Positions 9,961 to 22,929 are shown, counted from the first letter of the stretch. The stretch: 64,000 bases of DNA from Hymenoscyphus infarciens (GCA_001414345.1 LLCB01000002.1:558001-622000), one strand, 5' to 3'. The notes: a model not told the origin generated them from the sequence alone. A program made the numbers and translations.

Positions 9961-12528
9961 GAGCTTGAAAATTACTTCTCGTTATATTGGTCATTTATTA
10001 GTTTCTATTAATATAAATATTACTAATGATTATAAAACTTTTGTACATCGCATTCAAAACATTCCGTCTTTTATCTCAACTTTAACTTTAACATTTCTCT
10101 TTTGTAATTCCTTTTGCCCTTCAATAAAAGTTAGGAGTTGAGTTCTCCACTTGCATAAAGTTTATCCCCAGGATATTTAGCGTGTGCGAGGTTTTCCAAA
10201 AGTCAACGAGAACAATGCATTAATGATAATCGCGCTTTCAGGTATCCTCGATCATTTGATTTCTCCTTGAATTTCAGACAGAGAAACTTTCCAGAGCCTC
10301 GTTACTGATTGCCAATTTCAAACTACACAAACACCCAACACCACCACTATTACGAGAAGCATAAGGATAGATCTCATCCCTGCATGACAAATGAAACAGT
10401 AAGAAAGCAAAAATGCTCCCTGCGAATCAAAAAATCACTATTAGAAAACCTACCCCAGAAAATAAGAAGACAAACGAAATATTTCTATTAAATTTGCGAC
10501 ATATACATATATATCTCACCGCATTTGTCCATGAAAGAAGTTTCAAGTTCAGAAGCTGATGCACACGGTTTCATCCTTTCGCCCTATCCCACATTCGTGT
10601 TAACCCGACGCAAAGGGTGAAATCATTCCCACTTATTTTGTCCTATCAAACTATCCCAAGAATAAAATAAAGCAACTGACAGAAGATCGAGATAAGGCAA
10701 AAAACACCTACCAATCTCTTGTCGTCGAAATCCGACTTACCTCCTACAAAAACATTCGTGATTCTTCATGATAAGAAGTGTCGTTAATCACAGTACGAAA
10801 ACCCAATGCTCCATTACGAAAGGTCCTTCTCTGACTAACCAACTCGATCACCACCTCGTTCGCAAATAGCTGGGCAAAATATGGTAACCTGGAGAGGTAG
10901 TATTGTCTTTGTGAAATTGTGTCGTCTTTGTGCAGATTCCCAAATTATGGGACATACATACTTCTGCTTCAACAATAATTTGTTTCAAGAAGATTGTCGG
11001 AGTTGGTTGGCAAGGGTGGATTTGGGCGAGCATTCTCCACGCCGTGAGGAGATACGGACTGATTTCCCTATTAACGTTGTTCCACTTGACAGTGGCTGTA
11101 ACTTTCTCTGCGTGTAGCCACCAGATGATCTCAGAGAATCACTAATTATCCCAAACCACTTTGCACAATTTCAGTTGTTGTGCGGGTTCGTCTCGAATAA
11201 TCAGTATCTCAACGCTGAAATGGGAAGTCATGCCCGCCACGTACAAGTACACCCCCTGGTGCAGATATTATTGTCATTGGAAAAATGGTTTCAACGAACA
11301 TCGTGAGGAGATAGCACGAAACTAAACGTGCTACTGGGCAGAACTACCGAAGTGGTAATTTTGGGTCGGTTCTAGCGTAGCGTAGTCACGCAAAAAGATA
11401 TGACCCAGCCGGCTATCTGTTTAGGGGTCAGGTTCCTCGTTGTTCCAAATTTTTGGACCATTGAAGTAAATTGTCCCAAGCATTTAGAACAATTGGCCCA
11501 GGTAGTGAATTGATACTGACAGGCTCATCGCGGAGCAATTCCGGCAAAGAATTTTGGGGAAGAAGATTTTTCCCGCATCTCTCCACCATATCGCCCACTC
11601 CGAGATACACCATATCCACCAGCCCTCCAGGGCAGTCACGACGAGTTCATATCATATCACTCACCACTCCAGTCTTCTGGGAACAATTGACCTGCTGCTC
11701 CAGAGCACAGATGGCGGTACGAATTGGCGCCCAGGCGTTGAGAAGAGGATGTACACCCCAACCTCCCATGTCATGACTGCCCACCTCCAACAAGTTTACA
11801 CCGAATAATCCACCGAAACAACGCCCAGCGTCGCACACAACCTTACACATACCTATCTAGGAAGACAAATTCGCCCCCTCGATAGCTTTCTGATACCAGA
11901 AATGCACCGCTTACTTTTTCCCCGCGGCGACTATGCAAAGCGTCCCACTCCTCCTCGATCTCACCCCTCACCCTGCCCTTGTGCCCCATACTTTCCTTCT
12001 GCCTTTTCCACTCCTCCCATGCCCTTTTTCTAGTTCAAGGTATGCTTCTGTCAAAAGCAGTCGCCGTCGGCTTTTGCAGGGAAGGAGTGTAGTCTGACTC
12101 GTGAAGGGTGGCTCCAATCAGACACCATGATGCAGAGCCGGCTTTTGCTCTTTTCAAGTTTCACCCGAGCAAGTCGAAGTCGACTGATACTTGATATGGA
12201 AGGCCAGGAGTCTGGTGAATAACCCTTTGTTATTTCTTATAAATTTCCCCAGGATTTTCCCCTTCGCAAAGCAATCAATTCAAGGACCCCAACCCACTTT
12301 TCGGCCTCATATCGTTTCTGCAAAATTTCTTTCATTTCAACCTTTCCAGGTCCCCCATCTTTCAATCTCGCATTCCCTCAAACAAATTCGACCTGCTTGG
12401 GACAAGATTATCTGGCTGAGGGCAAGTAAATTGGTAGCCTGTTACGAACATTCCACTAATATTGTGACAGGAAGGAACACAAAGCTTAGATTGTACAACA
12501 TTGCCACATAAAATCTTCCTACATCAAA
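9961..12528. other. Long gene-free region upstream of inositol oxygenase
   Basis: Read on both strands; no family and no well-supported frame was found. The distal part is AT-rich. The last ~600 bases become more GC-balanced and pyrimidine-rich, as expected for the promoter and leader of the gene at 12529. Confidence 0.5.
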
Positions 12529-13507
12529 ATGGGCCACTTTACGCATGTTTACGACGATAGAGATGGGGCTGCTCTTGAGATCCTATCGGACAACATTGAT
12601 GCCGTCAACGTTCTTAAGGCCGATATGAAGAGAGAGAGGGACATGCTTGAGCAATCCGAGTTTGACGCCAACAAAGACAAGACTCAATTCCGACAATACG
12701 AAGACGCCTGCGATAAGGTTAAGGGTTTCTACCGGGAGCAACACGAAAAGCAAACCGTGGCTTACAACTTGAAGGCAAGAAATGATTTCAAATTCAAGAC
12801 AAGAGCAGAAATGACAATCTGGGAGGCTATGGAGAAACTCAACACTCTCATCGACGAGTCTGACCCGGACACTTCCTTGTCACAAATCGAACATCTTCTC
12901 CAAGCCGCTGAAGCTATTCGAAGAGATGGAAAGCCTCGTTGGATGCAACTCACTGGCCTGATCCACGATCTCGGCAAGCTTCTCTTCTTCTTCGGTGCCG
13001 AAGGTCAATGGGATGTCGTTGGAGACACTTTTCCAGTTGGATGTGCTTTTGATAAGCGAATCATCTATCCCGATACCTTTAAAGGCAACCCAGACCATAA
13101 CCATGTAGTCTACGGTATGAAACACGGAATCTATACTCCAGGTTGTGGTCTAGACAACGTGATGCTGTCATGGGGACACGATGAGTACCTTTACCACATC
13201 GCCAAAGAACAATCCACATTACCCGTCGAGGCTTTAGCGATGATCCGTTATCATTCGTTTTATCCATGGCACAGCGGTGGTGCTTATTACGAATTTATGA
13301 ACGAGCACGACAAGGATATGCTCAAGGCCGTGAAGGCTTTCAATCCTTATGATTTGTACAGCAAGAGCGATGATGTTCCATCCGCTGAGGAATTGAAGGT
13401 ATGTGAACGGGTTCTTTCGTGTTGGAACGAGTGCTAATATGATTTGCTAGCCGTACTACATGGAGCTCATCGATGAGTTTTTCCCAAACAGAGTCATCAA
13501 ATGGTGA
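12529..13507 (+). CDS. myo-Inositol oxygenase
   Basis: Exon 1 is 12529-13398, the intron 13399-13450 (GTATGT...TTTGCTAG, 52 nt, phase 0) and exon 2 13451-13507, giving 308 residues. The enzyme is a non-haem di-iron oxygenase that opens myo-inositol to D-glucuronate with O2, the first step of inositol breakdown, in the cytosol. The iron ligands known from the mammalian enzyme are all in place: H122, the HD pair H146-D147 in GLIHDLGK, H217 in SWGHDEY, H242 in RYHSFYPWH, and D275 in FNPYDLY. The VVGDTFPVGC and PYYMELID-type signatures also match. The N-terminus is longer than the mammalian protein by about 20 residues. The ATG context (CATCAAAATGG) is good. Intact. Confidence 0.96.
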
Positions 13508-15479
13508 AGAATAATAGGGGGCAATATCTCGCGAGAGAACACAACTTGACGTCGCCTATTTAGAGGCACTTTTTTCTTCCTTTCGGGATAGATGGACTTG
13601 GTGGTATTTTTGCAGCCAACCAGATTTCCTCTCGTTCTTTTTTTCGGGGGATGGTGGGGGGGGGAGACTGTGGGATAGAGATAAGGGGATTCGTCTCTGA
13701 CATTAACAAAAGGACAAACAACCAACCCGAACTTTGTCATTCAAGACCCAACCAAACTTCTTTTCATCGCACATTTTCATCATCAAACTCCTCTTGTTGT
13801 TTTCAGTTGCCACCACAACAAACATGACTCGGAAATTTGATGCCCGGCCAATAAAATTTAGACTTTGCTGTCACGGGAATAATCCATCTGAAGTCTGGAT
13901 TTCCCCCCTGCTCTTTGTTTCCGTTACATGTATAGTAGTCTGAAAAGCCGCGGACTTGGCGAAGGCCAAACAGCGAATCTGCAAACATATCTCGTTCTTC
14001 CAAAAAGGAGGATGAATACTTGTAAAAGCAGGCAAACGGGCAAATGAAATAAACATATGTGTCTCGTAGACTAGTATGATGTAGATGAAGAGGCAAGGAA
14101 CACTGAGACATAATTGCCGATGATTTTAGAACCCGCCAGGGACTATCTCCCGAGCGCTAAACACCGTTTGTCCCTCCTTTTTTCGGGAAGTGACACAGGG
14201 CTGATCAGAGAGCGCCACATGTATGTTTTAGATTTTGTGAGATATTGAAATGTCACTTTGACGACTTCCCTTCAACCGACCTTCTCCCCTCCCACCTCAG
14301 CATTTAGATCTCGATCATGTGATTTTCTTCGTCTCGTTTTTTTTTTCGTTCCGGAATCCCTGTGATGATCTCTAGCCAGGTCCCCGGTGAAAAGCAATTC
14401 CCTTTTCTAACGAGGCTCAATTGGGAGATATATATATTGAAATGGCCGTGAAGGGAAGGTTGGCCGTGTGGTAACGCAACGCTGAGTAAATGAAGATGTC
14501 ACTTTGATCCTGGGCCTCGTCCTGGGCTTTTTCTGGTGCATGAAACATATAGAAGCAAGGTGGATATGGAAACCCCAGAGCTCGTCGCGGATGGTGTGAA
14601 GGAGGAGAGAACTCTAATGGCACTGCATCGCACCAAGCATCTCTTTTTGTCCTCTTGAGTCTTGACCAGCTGAATTCCCACCTCCTTCGTGTTGCTTGTA
14701 CACGTATGTGCGACTTGACTGGTCCTGCTTCGCCCTCTTCGCTTTCAATCTCATCCTCGATGGTGCTGCTCCTGTAGTTCCAACAGACCTTGCCCATTGC
14801 ATCTATACTCCTTTGCTGCCGGGAATCTACTTCAAACGCTTCGCTTCCTTCGATCGCTGGCCAAACAATCCAAGCCGTAGAGATCTTTGCTGGATTGACG
14901 TCGACGGTGCATATCCAACTCAGCTCTTCCCCTGCAACATTCACCGTTCTCCGGACTTTTCGTGCCATTGAGCTCCTCCACTGCAGGTGGTGCTTCGCGC
15001 GTCGAACTGCACTGCACCTACTCGCGTTGTTTGGAGGAGAGCTCACCGGAACAGTTCGTCTCCAGCCGTTTCTCCATTTTCGCCGTGGCCGTTAACGTCA
15101 GGTTGGTTGGGACCAGCAGACAGGCCTGTCGATTTTTCCTGCAAGACCTGCTAGGTTGTCAATCCCCTGCTTCCTGCCCTCATTTTGGGTGAGAGCCCAA
15201 GCCTGAAGGTCCTCGGAAGCAGCCTGGAAAGGCACCTACTTTCCAGACTCCAGTGTGGTGACTGCAGGTTGCAGGTGGGTGCAGGTGTGCAAGGGGACCG
15301 GACCTTTCATTTTGCGAGGGTCTTCCAGTGGTGGACTGCCACCTCAGTTGAGACGGTTGTCGTCGCTGATATCCAGTAGACTCCTCTCACACTCATCCAC
15401 CAAGATAATAGCCCTCCTCGAGGAAAACTGACGCAAGCTCTGACCTGGAAGAAGCAAAACCTACGAGGATTGAGAGGAG
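13508..15479. other. Intergenic region upstream of KAR9
   Basis: About 2 kb. A 209-codon minus-strand frame at 14417-15046 shows no domain and is not called. Pyrimidine tracts and G runs (around 13640-13670) are present. Probably the 3' end of the oxygenase gene plus a long KAR9 promoter and leader. Confidence 0.5.
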
Positions 15480-18400
15480 ATGCCAGCCTTTGGCGATACT
15501 CTAGTATCGCGTTCGGCCTCAGCGTCATTTCTCAACCCAGGACCCCGGTTCGACAACAACGACCTGCATGCTGGAAGCTTGAGCGTACAGCAGCACCAAC
15601 AACACCACAACCAGAACCAGAACCACGGCCAGCAGAGCCTAAATTATTCACTGTCAACACCGCTGCCTGCACTACCACCACTACCACCCACACACCCCGA
15701 ACTCGCAGATCAAGGCGAGCAACGCAAGTCTCGATCCGCGCGCAAACCATCTCCTGGCCTCGCAGCACGTCTCAAAGCGTTGGGATTTGGAAAAGACACC
15801 AAATCGAAAAGTCCTTCACTCTCCCCCGCCTCAGACCGCATCGGACGAATCCCCGAGGACCAGCTACGACAACTCGATTACATTCACCGCGCTAACTCGG
15901 CCAACTCTGGCGTAATTGAACGACGAGGGCGAGCCTGGAGCGGCACCAGTGGCCACCTAACACCGCAGGTCACTGGTGGAAGTAACAACGGTTCATTCAA
16001 CGGTTCATTCAACGGTTCATTTACTTCTGGCGACTCACGAGTTTTGGAAGGGGGAACCCGCCGGACATCATCGGTCGCAAGTTCGGGCGATAGAACGATG
16101 GCCACGTATGTGGAGCGCGTCGATATGGAGTCGCAGCAGAAATATCGATTACCAGAACATGTCAATGGAAATGGCACCAAGGCCCTTTCGGACACCAAGC
16201 AAGCACACTTTGACCGATTGAACAGTCCTGCAGACCTCGACATTCCACCTCCGCCTATTGCAAAGGACACCCCGCCTGGTGGAACCACACCTTCGGATTT
16301 CTCTGCAGATGGCTCATACTTCAACCCCTTTGGACTGCAGCGTACAGGCTCCATCTACACCCTTTCCCGAGTCTCGTTTGCCAACCAACTTGCACAATTG
16401 ACTTCCTTACAGCTACCTGATGCCGAGTCGCTGTCGACCAAGGTGACCGCCATACCGAATTCCAAGGCGGCATCAAAAGCATTAATGGGAGCCGCGGAGC
16501 AAATTCGAAGTTGGATACAGAAGGCCTCTGAGGTCATATCTGGATTGGACGGAGAAGATGATGTAGAATGGGCTGCGGCAGGAGGCCGAGAGGGACTTGC
16601 AGAGGTGGACAATGCCATTACACGATTTGAACAACTCATTAACGTTTATGTTTCCGCCATCGAATCGTTACAAAACCGACCCGATATTGCAACTGTCTCC
16701 GCAGACGAACTTCAGCGAGTGGTACTACAAGTCGAGACGATACTGAAGGAATGGGAGAAGATAAGGAAGACATTGAAGGAAGTTAAGAACTCGGTGGAAA
16801 TTGCTATGGAATGGGAAGAATTATGGAATATCGTGCTTGGAGACATTGGAAACGAAATGGATGTCCTCAAGCGCCTGGTATTTGAGATGGAGGAGAAGAG
16901 GCACAAGTCATTAATGCAGGAGTCAAATAATGATGGACTGGACATAAATGAATTGGAAACTATCGTCGAGGAGACACCGCCTTCGAAAACGAGACTGCAA
17001 GCAAACAGCCGATTCAGCGTAGGACCGGCCTTTCCATTGAGCCCAAATTCACCCAACCCAGTTATGGCACAGGATGATTCGAGTTTATTGGCGTTGTTTG
17101 CGAGGATGCAGCCATTGCGGGCTTCGCTGGACTTTCTACCTATGCGCCTATCTTCGTTTCACTATCGAGCAGACGCCATATTTCCTACGGCATGTGAAGA
17201 ACTTGAGACGAGAAGGACTGCACTGGAGAATGGTTGGAAAAATCTCGAAAAGGACGCCGAAGCATTACGAAAGGAGCTGGGAGAAGATCGTTGGGTTCTG
17301 GTATTCCGGGGAGCTGGAAGGCAAGCACAAAAGATGTACGAATCCGTCGAAAGAAGTGTCTCGAAATTGGGAGAGGCCGTTGAAGGTGGTGTTCACCTAA
17401 ATAACCCCGCCACCATGGGAAAGAAGATTGAGAGTTACGAAGCAAAGAAGATGCATTACGGTCCTGCGATTGAGCGAGTACTGTCAATTATCGAAAGGGG
17501 CGTAAAGGACCGTTTGACTGTCAATGGGGAGATTTTGAGGCTGCATTCTGAAATGCAAAACAAATGGGATACTCTGAAAGAGCACATGCATGATTTGGAT
17601 ATCAGCTTAGATGAGATTCAAGCAGACAAGAGAAATCAACAACTACGGGATTCGATATCCAGCATGGTATCAAACGATCGGTCAACTCTTGCTAGCCACA
17701 ATGGTACCCCCGGAAGCTCACCTGCATCTTCGGTTGTCATGACTGGACTTAGTGGAGGTCTCGATCCTACGACACCGTTGAAGAATGGCAAACTCCGTGG
17801 AAAGCAGACCAACCTCCCCCAATCGGGAAAGCGAAACGCTAGCTGTTCGGCAGGACAATTGCCAACACGAAAGGGTCTTACTCGACTATCAGCGCATCCA
17901 TCAAGGGGCACATCTGCATCGCCTTCGCCAGCACGGGCATTGTCTAGACAAGGCTCTGCCACTCCAACTTTGGGCTCAAAATCTTCTGGCAGTCCTGCTT
18001 TGGATGGAAGACCACGATGGAATGGAAGTGTTAATACCAAGGATACCATCATTGGCCATAACTTTAAACCACTCAGCCTTACCACGCCTAGTCCTCATGC
18101 TCGCACACCACCCAATCTTCAGGTCACTCGTTCATCCATGTCAGAGTCCAAGATACCCCTTCGATCCCCTCTAAGCATTAGCCGGAATAATACCGCATCC
18201 CAAACTCCAGATAATACACCATCACGTACTTCTCATTCACGCCTCGCCTCCCGAGATCGTCTCGCTAGCCCTGGACCCTACTCTCAACAAACTCTTTCCA
18301 AGTCGTCACCAATAAACCAAATAAAATCCAGTCCAGGTCCATACTCCCAACAAACCCTTTCCAAGGCCTCGCCATCCAATCGTCCTCGAATCCTCACTAC

Positions 18401-18695
18401 GCAATCTTCAATGTCAGCACTTTCCAATAGTACCAACATGGCCAACCGTCGAGCTTCAATGCAGCCACAATCTAGCGATCCTAGCCCTCTTGCTAAACAG
18501 GTTCGCCCCGCTAGCTCATTGGCTACAAATAGACGAGTGAGTCTGTTACCTCAACCCAGAGGACGAGCAGGCTCAGGGGTGACCGGACGAGAGAGCCCAC
18601 AGGCTGTTGCCGGTGCCGCTAGTGCGATGAAACGAGGAAATAGCGGAGCGAGCAGCGAAAACAAGGGAAAACCACAAAAGCCTTGGCGGGGATAA
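15480..18695 (+). CDS. KAR9: Karyogamy / spindle-positioning protein KAR9-like
   Basis: A single open frame of 1071 residues without introns. The region of roughly residues 300-760 is helical and charged and matches the KAR9 family in layout: a LPDAESLSTKVTAIPNSKAA start, then long amphipathic helices with EWEKIRKTLKEVKNSVEIA and EMEEKRH. The C-terminal third is Ser/Pro/Arg-rich, basic and probably disordered, as expected for a microtubule-associated protein. It carries an SKIP tetrapeptide at 890-893 in a basic Ser/Pro context, an EB1-binding SxIP motif. It also has a duplicated SPGPYSQQTLSK segment. In yeast, Kar9 links Bim1/EB1-bound microtubule plus ends to myosin V on actin to place the spindle and nuclei. 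Family assignment is by recognition; gene naming follows the yeast founder. Confidence 0.88.
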   Translation: MPAFGDTLVSRSASASFLNPGPRFDNNDLHAGSLSVQQHQQHHNQNQNHGQQSLNYSLSTPLPALPPLPPTHPELADQGEQRKSRSARKPSPGLAARLKALGFGKDTKSKSPSLSPASDRIGRIPEDQLRQLDYIHRANSANSGVIERRGRAWSGTSGHLTPQVTGGSNNGSFNGSFNGSFTSGDSRVLEGGTRRTSSVASSGDRTMATYVERVDMESQQKYRLPEHVNGNGTKALSDTKQAHFDRLNSPADLDIPPPPIAKDTPPGGTTPSDFSADGSYFNPFGLQRTGSIYTLSRVSFANQLAQLTSLQLPDAESLSTKVTAIPNSKAASKALMGAAEQIRSWIQKASEVISGLDGEDDVEWAAAGGREGLAEVDNAITRFEQLINVYVSAIESLQNRPDIATVSADELQRVVLQVETILKEWEKIRKTLKEVKNSVEIAMEWEELWNIVLGDIGNEMDVLKRLVFEMEEKRHKSLMQESNNDGLDINELETIVEETPPSKTRLQANSRFSVGPAFPLSPNSPNPVMAQDDSSLLALFARMQPLRASLDFLPMRLSSFHYRADAIFPTACEELETRRTALENGWKNLEKDAEALRKELGEDRWVLVFRGAGRQAQKMYESVERSVSKLGEAVEGGVHLNNPATMGKKIESYEAKKMHYGPAIERVLSIIERGVKDRLTVNGEILRLHSEMQNKWDTLKEHMHDLDISLDEIQADKRNQQLRDSISSMVSNDRSTLASHNGTPGSSPASSVVMTGLSGGLDPTTPLKNGKLRGKQTNLPQSGKRNASCSAGQLPTRKGLTRLSAHPSRGTSASPSPARALSRQGSATPTLGSKSSGSPALDGRPRWNGSVNTKDTIIGHNFKPLSLTTPSPHARTPPNLQVTRSSMSESKIPLRSPLSISRNNTASQTPDNTPSRTSHSRLASRDRLASPGPYSQQTLSKSSPINQIKSSPGPYSQQTLSKASPSNRPRILTTQSSMSALSNSTNMANRRASMQPQSSDPSPLAKQVRPASSLATNRRVSLLPQPRGRAGSGVTGRESPQAVAGAASAMKRGNSGASSENKGKPQKPWRG
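15987..16022 (+). repeat. Three 12-bp in-frame repeats in KAR9
   Basis: AACGGTTCATTC occurs three times in tandem (the last copy has one change), encoding repeated Asn-Gly-Ser-Phe. Confidence 0.9.
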
Positions 18696-20051
18696 AAAGG
18701 TCGCTCTGTTGACGAAGTGACCTTTTGAATGACCTCTTTCCCTTCTTATTTGGCCTGACTCGTTTCTTCCTCCTCGCCTCGGACAGGGCGGGAACACTTT
18801 TTTTCATAGATACTGATCGACACAGGAATGGGACTCGCTTGAGAGAGAAAAATATTCGGCGACATTGAGGGAAACTATCTTTTTTTATATCTGTGTGGGG
18901 GATTCTTCTTTTCTTCTTTGGGGTTTAAATCGCTGGTGTCTTTTAGGACACTCTTTCTCCCAACTTTTTTTCGACCTACACTTACTTGTCTTACGGCATA
19001 CCTGTTTGGGAGGCGGGCTTCTTTTTTTTATGGCGTAGAAATTGAGGGGTTTGTTTATCGAGGGATGGGATGCATGGGCTTCTTTACTTCTACCTCTGCC
19101 CTACCACACCTGTTTTGTGGGGGTTTTTTCTAGCGTTGTTTTTCTAGCGTTGATTTTCTGTTAAACTTCTACCCACCCGCCTACTGCGAATCATCGGGTT
19201 GTATCGGGAATTTGATCGTGTCGTGCGTGCCTGCGTCTGGATTTGAGGAAAGGGGAAGTTTGTACATAGAAGGACGTGCTGGCATGGATGGCGAAGAAAA
19301 AGGGAGCAATTCTTGTGGATGGAAGGAGGAGAGTACGGGGAAGGAAAGGAAAGGGAGATGATCACCTTTTGTTGCGGTGTTTTTTCTGTGTATGATAAAG
19401 GTAGATTGATACACAGCACAGCTCTCTCGTACGGATACGTATGATAGGATTCGATAATCTTCAGAATTTGATACCCCTTTTTTTCTCGTTGCCCTCTTGT
19501 CTTTCTCTTTCTATGCTTGGTGAGTTCGTTTGGAGGTGAACTACGTCGATCGTTTTGTGATGGAACTTGAAGTGAGAAAAATGTGTTCTTGAGGCAAGTG
19601 GGATTTGGATGGGGGTGTTGGGGTGTCGGGCATGGCCAAGCGGCCATCAGTGTGTCGTTTTATTTACATTGCATTGTTGTTCTGATCGCACTTCATGATG
19701 TCTTTGTTTTGAAGAATGGATTGTGTTGTTAAGCGAGGCGGTTACCGCTTGCGGAAAGGGGGCTTTTGGTTCGGAAGTTTTGGGGTATCGGGAAGTGAGG
19801 GATGGGGACAAAGAGAATTGCGAAAAGCACGTTTTTTCAATCATGAATCCCGGGATTGCGATTCTTGCTCTGGAGCTTGTGTGATCATTTTTACAAGGAC
19901 TGAGTCGGTATGTGACGGCCTTCATGGAAATTTAGATCTTGAACTATCAGCTCCTACGATATACAAGTGGTTTAGGGGCTAACATCTCGAGGAAGCTACG
20001 TGGTGCGAACTTCCTTCGGAGGTTGAAAATTAGGTGGGCGCGAAAGGGAAG
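18696..20051. other. Intergenic region between KAR9 and the RGG protein gene
   Basis: T-rich stretch after KAR9, then mixed sequence. The 167-codon minus-strand frame at 19144-19647 is compositionally poor and not called. No gene seen. Confidence 0.5.
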
Positions 20052-22929
20052 ATGGATGGTGGCACTGGGGGTTGGGTGGGAGACACTGACCCCTTTCGTG
20101 GGTATGGGAGGGTCGTGGAACTTCCTGAGGATTTCAGCGATAACACATCGCATAACGCCCCACAACATCAAACAAACTACCGTCCTCTAATGTCGGAAGA
20201 CCAGCCGGAAGAGATGGAAGAAATCGAACATGACCTCCCGCCCTCAATTCCTCATCCGACCCCTAAAATTTCCATCTCTCCAACCGAAAAAAGGGAAATA
20301 CCTATAGGTGATACGCCTTATGCGAATGAATTGAGAGGAAAATATGAGCAGGAAGATAGATTGGAGAGGGAGAGACAGGAAAGAGAGATGTTGGAACATC
20401 TTAGGACCAACGGGGGCAAGGGGGCGCCGGCTTTTTTTAATAAGGATGGGAGTAAGAGGTATGTAATATTTGGGGACACGCCTTGGGCGAAAAGAATGAG
20501 GAAGAAGAATGAGGAGAATGATAGGAGGGCAAAGGAAAAGATTGAGAGGGATGGGGCGGGGGGCGGTAGGGGTAGAGGCGGAGAAGGAGATGGGGAAATG
20601 AGTGGTGTCAGGAATAGCGGTGCTAGAAAAGGGAGTGGGAGTCGTATTGGAATCACTGTCCGCCGCCATGGACAAGGTGGAAGTAATAGGCGGGTAGGAG
20701 ATGGGAAATACCAAATCTTTGGAGATCGAATTCGAGTTTGGAGAGAACTTGCTAATGCTAGGGGAGACGGAAGTGGAACCCCCTCTCAAGGTCAACAAAA
20801 CCAACAAACCTCCCAACCTGATAAATCCAACCCACAAAGTCCTATATCGCCAAAGACTCCTGACCCAAGAACACTAACAACTACTTCTTTTATTCGAAGC
20901 GCACGACAACGTATTGAAGTCTTCATAAACGGCCATGGACCAGACCCCTCATTTCTCGAACCCCAAGATATAGAAACAAACCTAGCGTGCATTGGTCTCG
21001 CAATCACCCATCTCCGATGGCAAATTATCCAATTATCCACTGCAAACTCCCCTCAACCAGACAAAGAGCAAGAGCTCAATAATCACATCTACCGCTTGCG
21101 AAAACAAGTTGAAGAATACCTCATCCAAGGAAAGAAGTATCCACTTTTTTCATCTCCCCTTGTCATGAGCCAAACAGACGAAGACTGCGAAAACCGCTAC
21201 GCCGACCTCCAACGTAGACTCCAGGATGCCCAAGCGCAAAACTACAGAATACAAGGTCCCGACACATATCTTGAACAAATAGACATGGAGAACTTGATGA
21301 CTGGAGTTTACCAGCGTATGTTAGAGGTTTGTAGAAATTTCTTGGTGTTTCCTGAATGGAATCGACATGCGGAGCAGATTCAGAGTGTGGCTTTCGCTGT
21401 GCAATATGGACTTCATCGGTTTCCTTTCATGGCTGCGAGAAGACTCTGGAGAATTGTGGTTGCGTATTTAGGGAGAAGGTTTTTACCGGGTTTGGACTTG
21501 CATTTGGGGGGTGAGGGTGGGGTTGAGGAGTTTTTGGTGGATTTGGATCGGTTTATTATTGGGAAGGTTAATCCTGGTGCGTATTGTTTCATTTTTGCTT
21601 CTCGTTTGGGATGTTCAATTGGTTGCTGAAGCTGACAATCTTCAAGCCAATCCCCCTTCCCATTTCAGATGGAAATCAGATACAGCACGCCATCTAGCAG
21701 TCCATATCCTCCAACTAGACCCCATGACAGACCTTCGTTACGCCTCCGCAAACCCAAACCAAGCATCCGACCTCCTCTCGCAACGCCCTCGTTTGCGCGA
21801 AACTATCGACGACGCAGTAATAACCGAAATCTCTCCCCGATTCGCCAAAATGCTTCTAGGAGTCACGACCCCCGTAAATGAAGACCTGCTCGTCGCCTTC
21901 TTACGAGAAATAATGACTTACGCCATCCTTTTGTATATAAACCTCCAAACATCACGCACGGAGCTTAGATTTGTGATGCCGGAACGAGGAATGGTATTTG
22001 ATCCCGAGGCGATGGAGGCGGTCAATTCCTATGAGGATCATGTGAGGAGTTCAGCTGGACATCTGGAGGTGTTGGTGGGTATTACAAGTGCCTTGATGAG
22101 GTACGAAAGTAATGGGAATTTCAGTTGTGTTGTTAAGGCGAAGGTTATACTCAGGGCTTTTGCGGATAGTGGGGGTGGGGTTGAGGATGGACCGGAGGAT
22201 GAGTTGGAAAAAGTGACTGATGGACAAGGAGATGATGGGCAGAATTGGAATCAGAATCAAGGGCAGAGAAGTGGATTCCAGGGTAATACCGGATTTCAAG
22301 GCAGGAGTTCGAACCGAGGTGGGAACCAGGGTAATTCTGGATTCCAAGGCGGAAATTCAAATCGAGGTGGCCATCAAGGAGGGGAATCGGATAGAGGAAA
22401 CAACCGTGGCGGATATCTAGGAAAGAATTTCCGAGCGGACTTCAACCCAGGAGATAAAAATAAGAACAGTGGAGAATCCAGCAATTCCAGCAGAAAACAA
22501 GTTAGTCGAGGGAATCGAGAAGATAACCGAGCAAATAGCAATAGAGGAAACTCAAAAGACACGCGCGGAGGAAGAACTAAAGGGGATGGCAATAAGAACA
22601 GAGATGATAGAAATAGTGACGCAAATAAGAACGATGCAGGGCGAGGAGGAGTGAATAAAAGAGACAAGGGACAAAGTGAAATATCAGGGAATAACCGTGG
22701 GAATCGCGATGGCTTCAGTTCTGATAGGGGAAGAGGTGGAGGGAGAGGCAGGGGGAGGGAAAATGATCGTGGTGGACGTGGAGATGGTGGGAATCGTGGT
22801 GGCGGTAATAATAATAACAGAAGTAGAGGAGGAGGTGGAGGTGGAGGAGGAAGGGGAAGTGGAAGGGGAAGTGGAAATTTAGGTGGCGGCGGTGGTGGGG
22901 GGCACGACGCAACTGGCGGAATAGACTAG
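20052..22929 (+). CDS. Large RGG-rich protein of unknown function
   Basis: Exon 1 is 20052-21580 and the intron 21581-21668 (GTATTG...TTTCAG, 88 nt, phase 2). Exon 2 is 21669-22929, giving 929 residues. The N-terminal third carries a motif three times: IPIGDTPYANELR (about 83), YVIFGDTPWAKRMR (about 137) and YQIFGDRIRVWREL (about 220). Each is followed by a charged stretch. A helical, ordered part of about residues 290-690 has Arg/Leu-rich helices and no domain I recognise. From about residue 700 to the end the protein is Asn/Gly/Arg-rich with many RGG and GFQG repeats, ending in a Gly run, which suggests RNA binding or condensate behaviour. The start is the first in-frame ATG. The function is not known to me. 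Confidence 0.82.

Noticed and set aside
14417..15046. 209-codon minus-strand frame upstream of KAR9
   Set aside because: No domain, no introns, no conserved-looking motif, and it lies in a likely long leader. Kept only as doubtful.
19144..19647. 167-codon minus-strand frame after KAR9
   Set aside because: Low-complexity composition in the T-rich 3' flank of KAR9.
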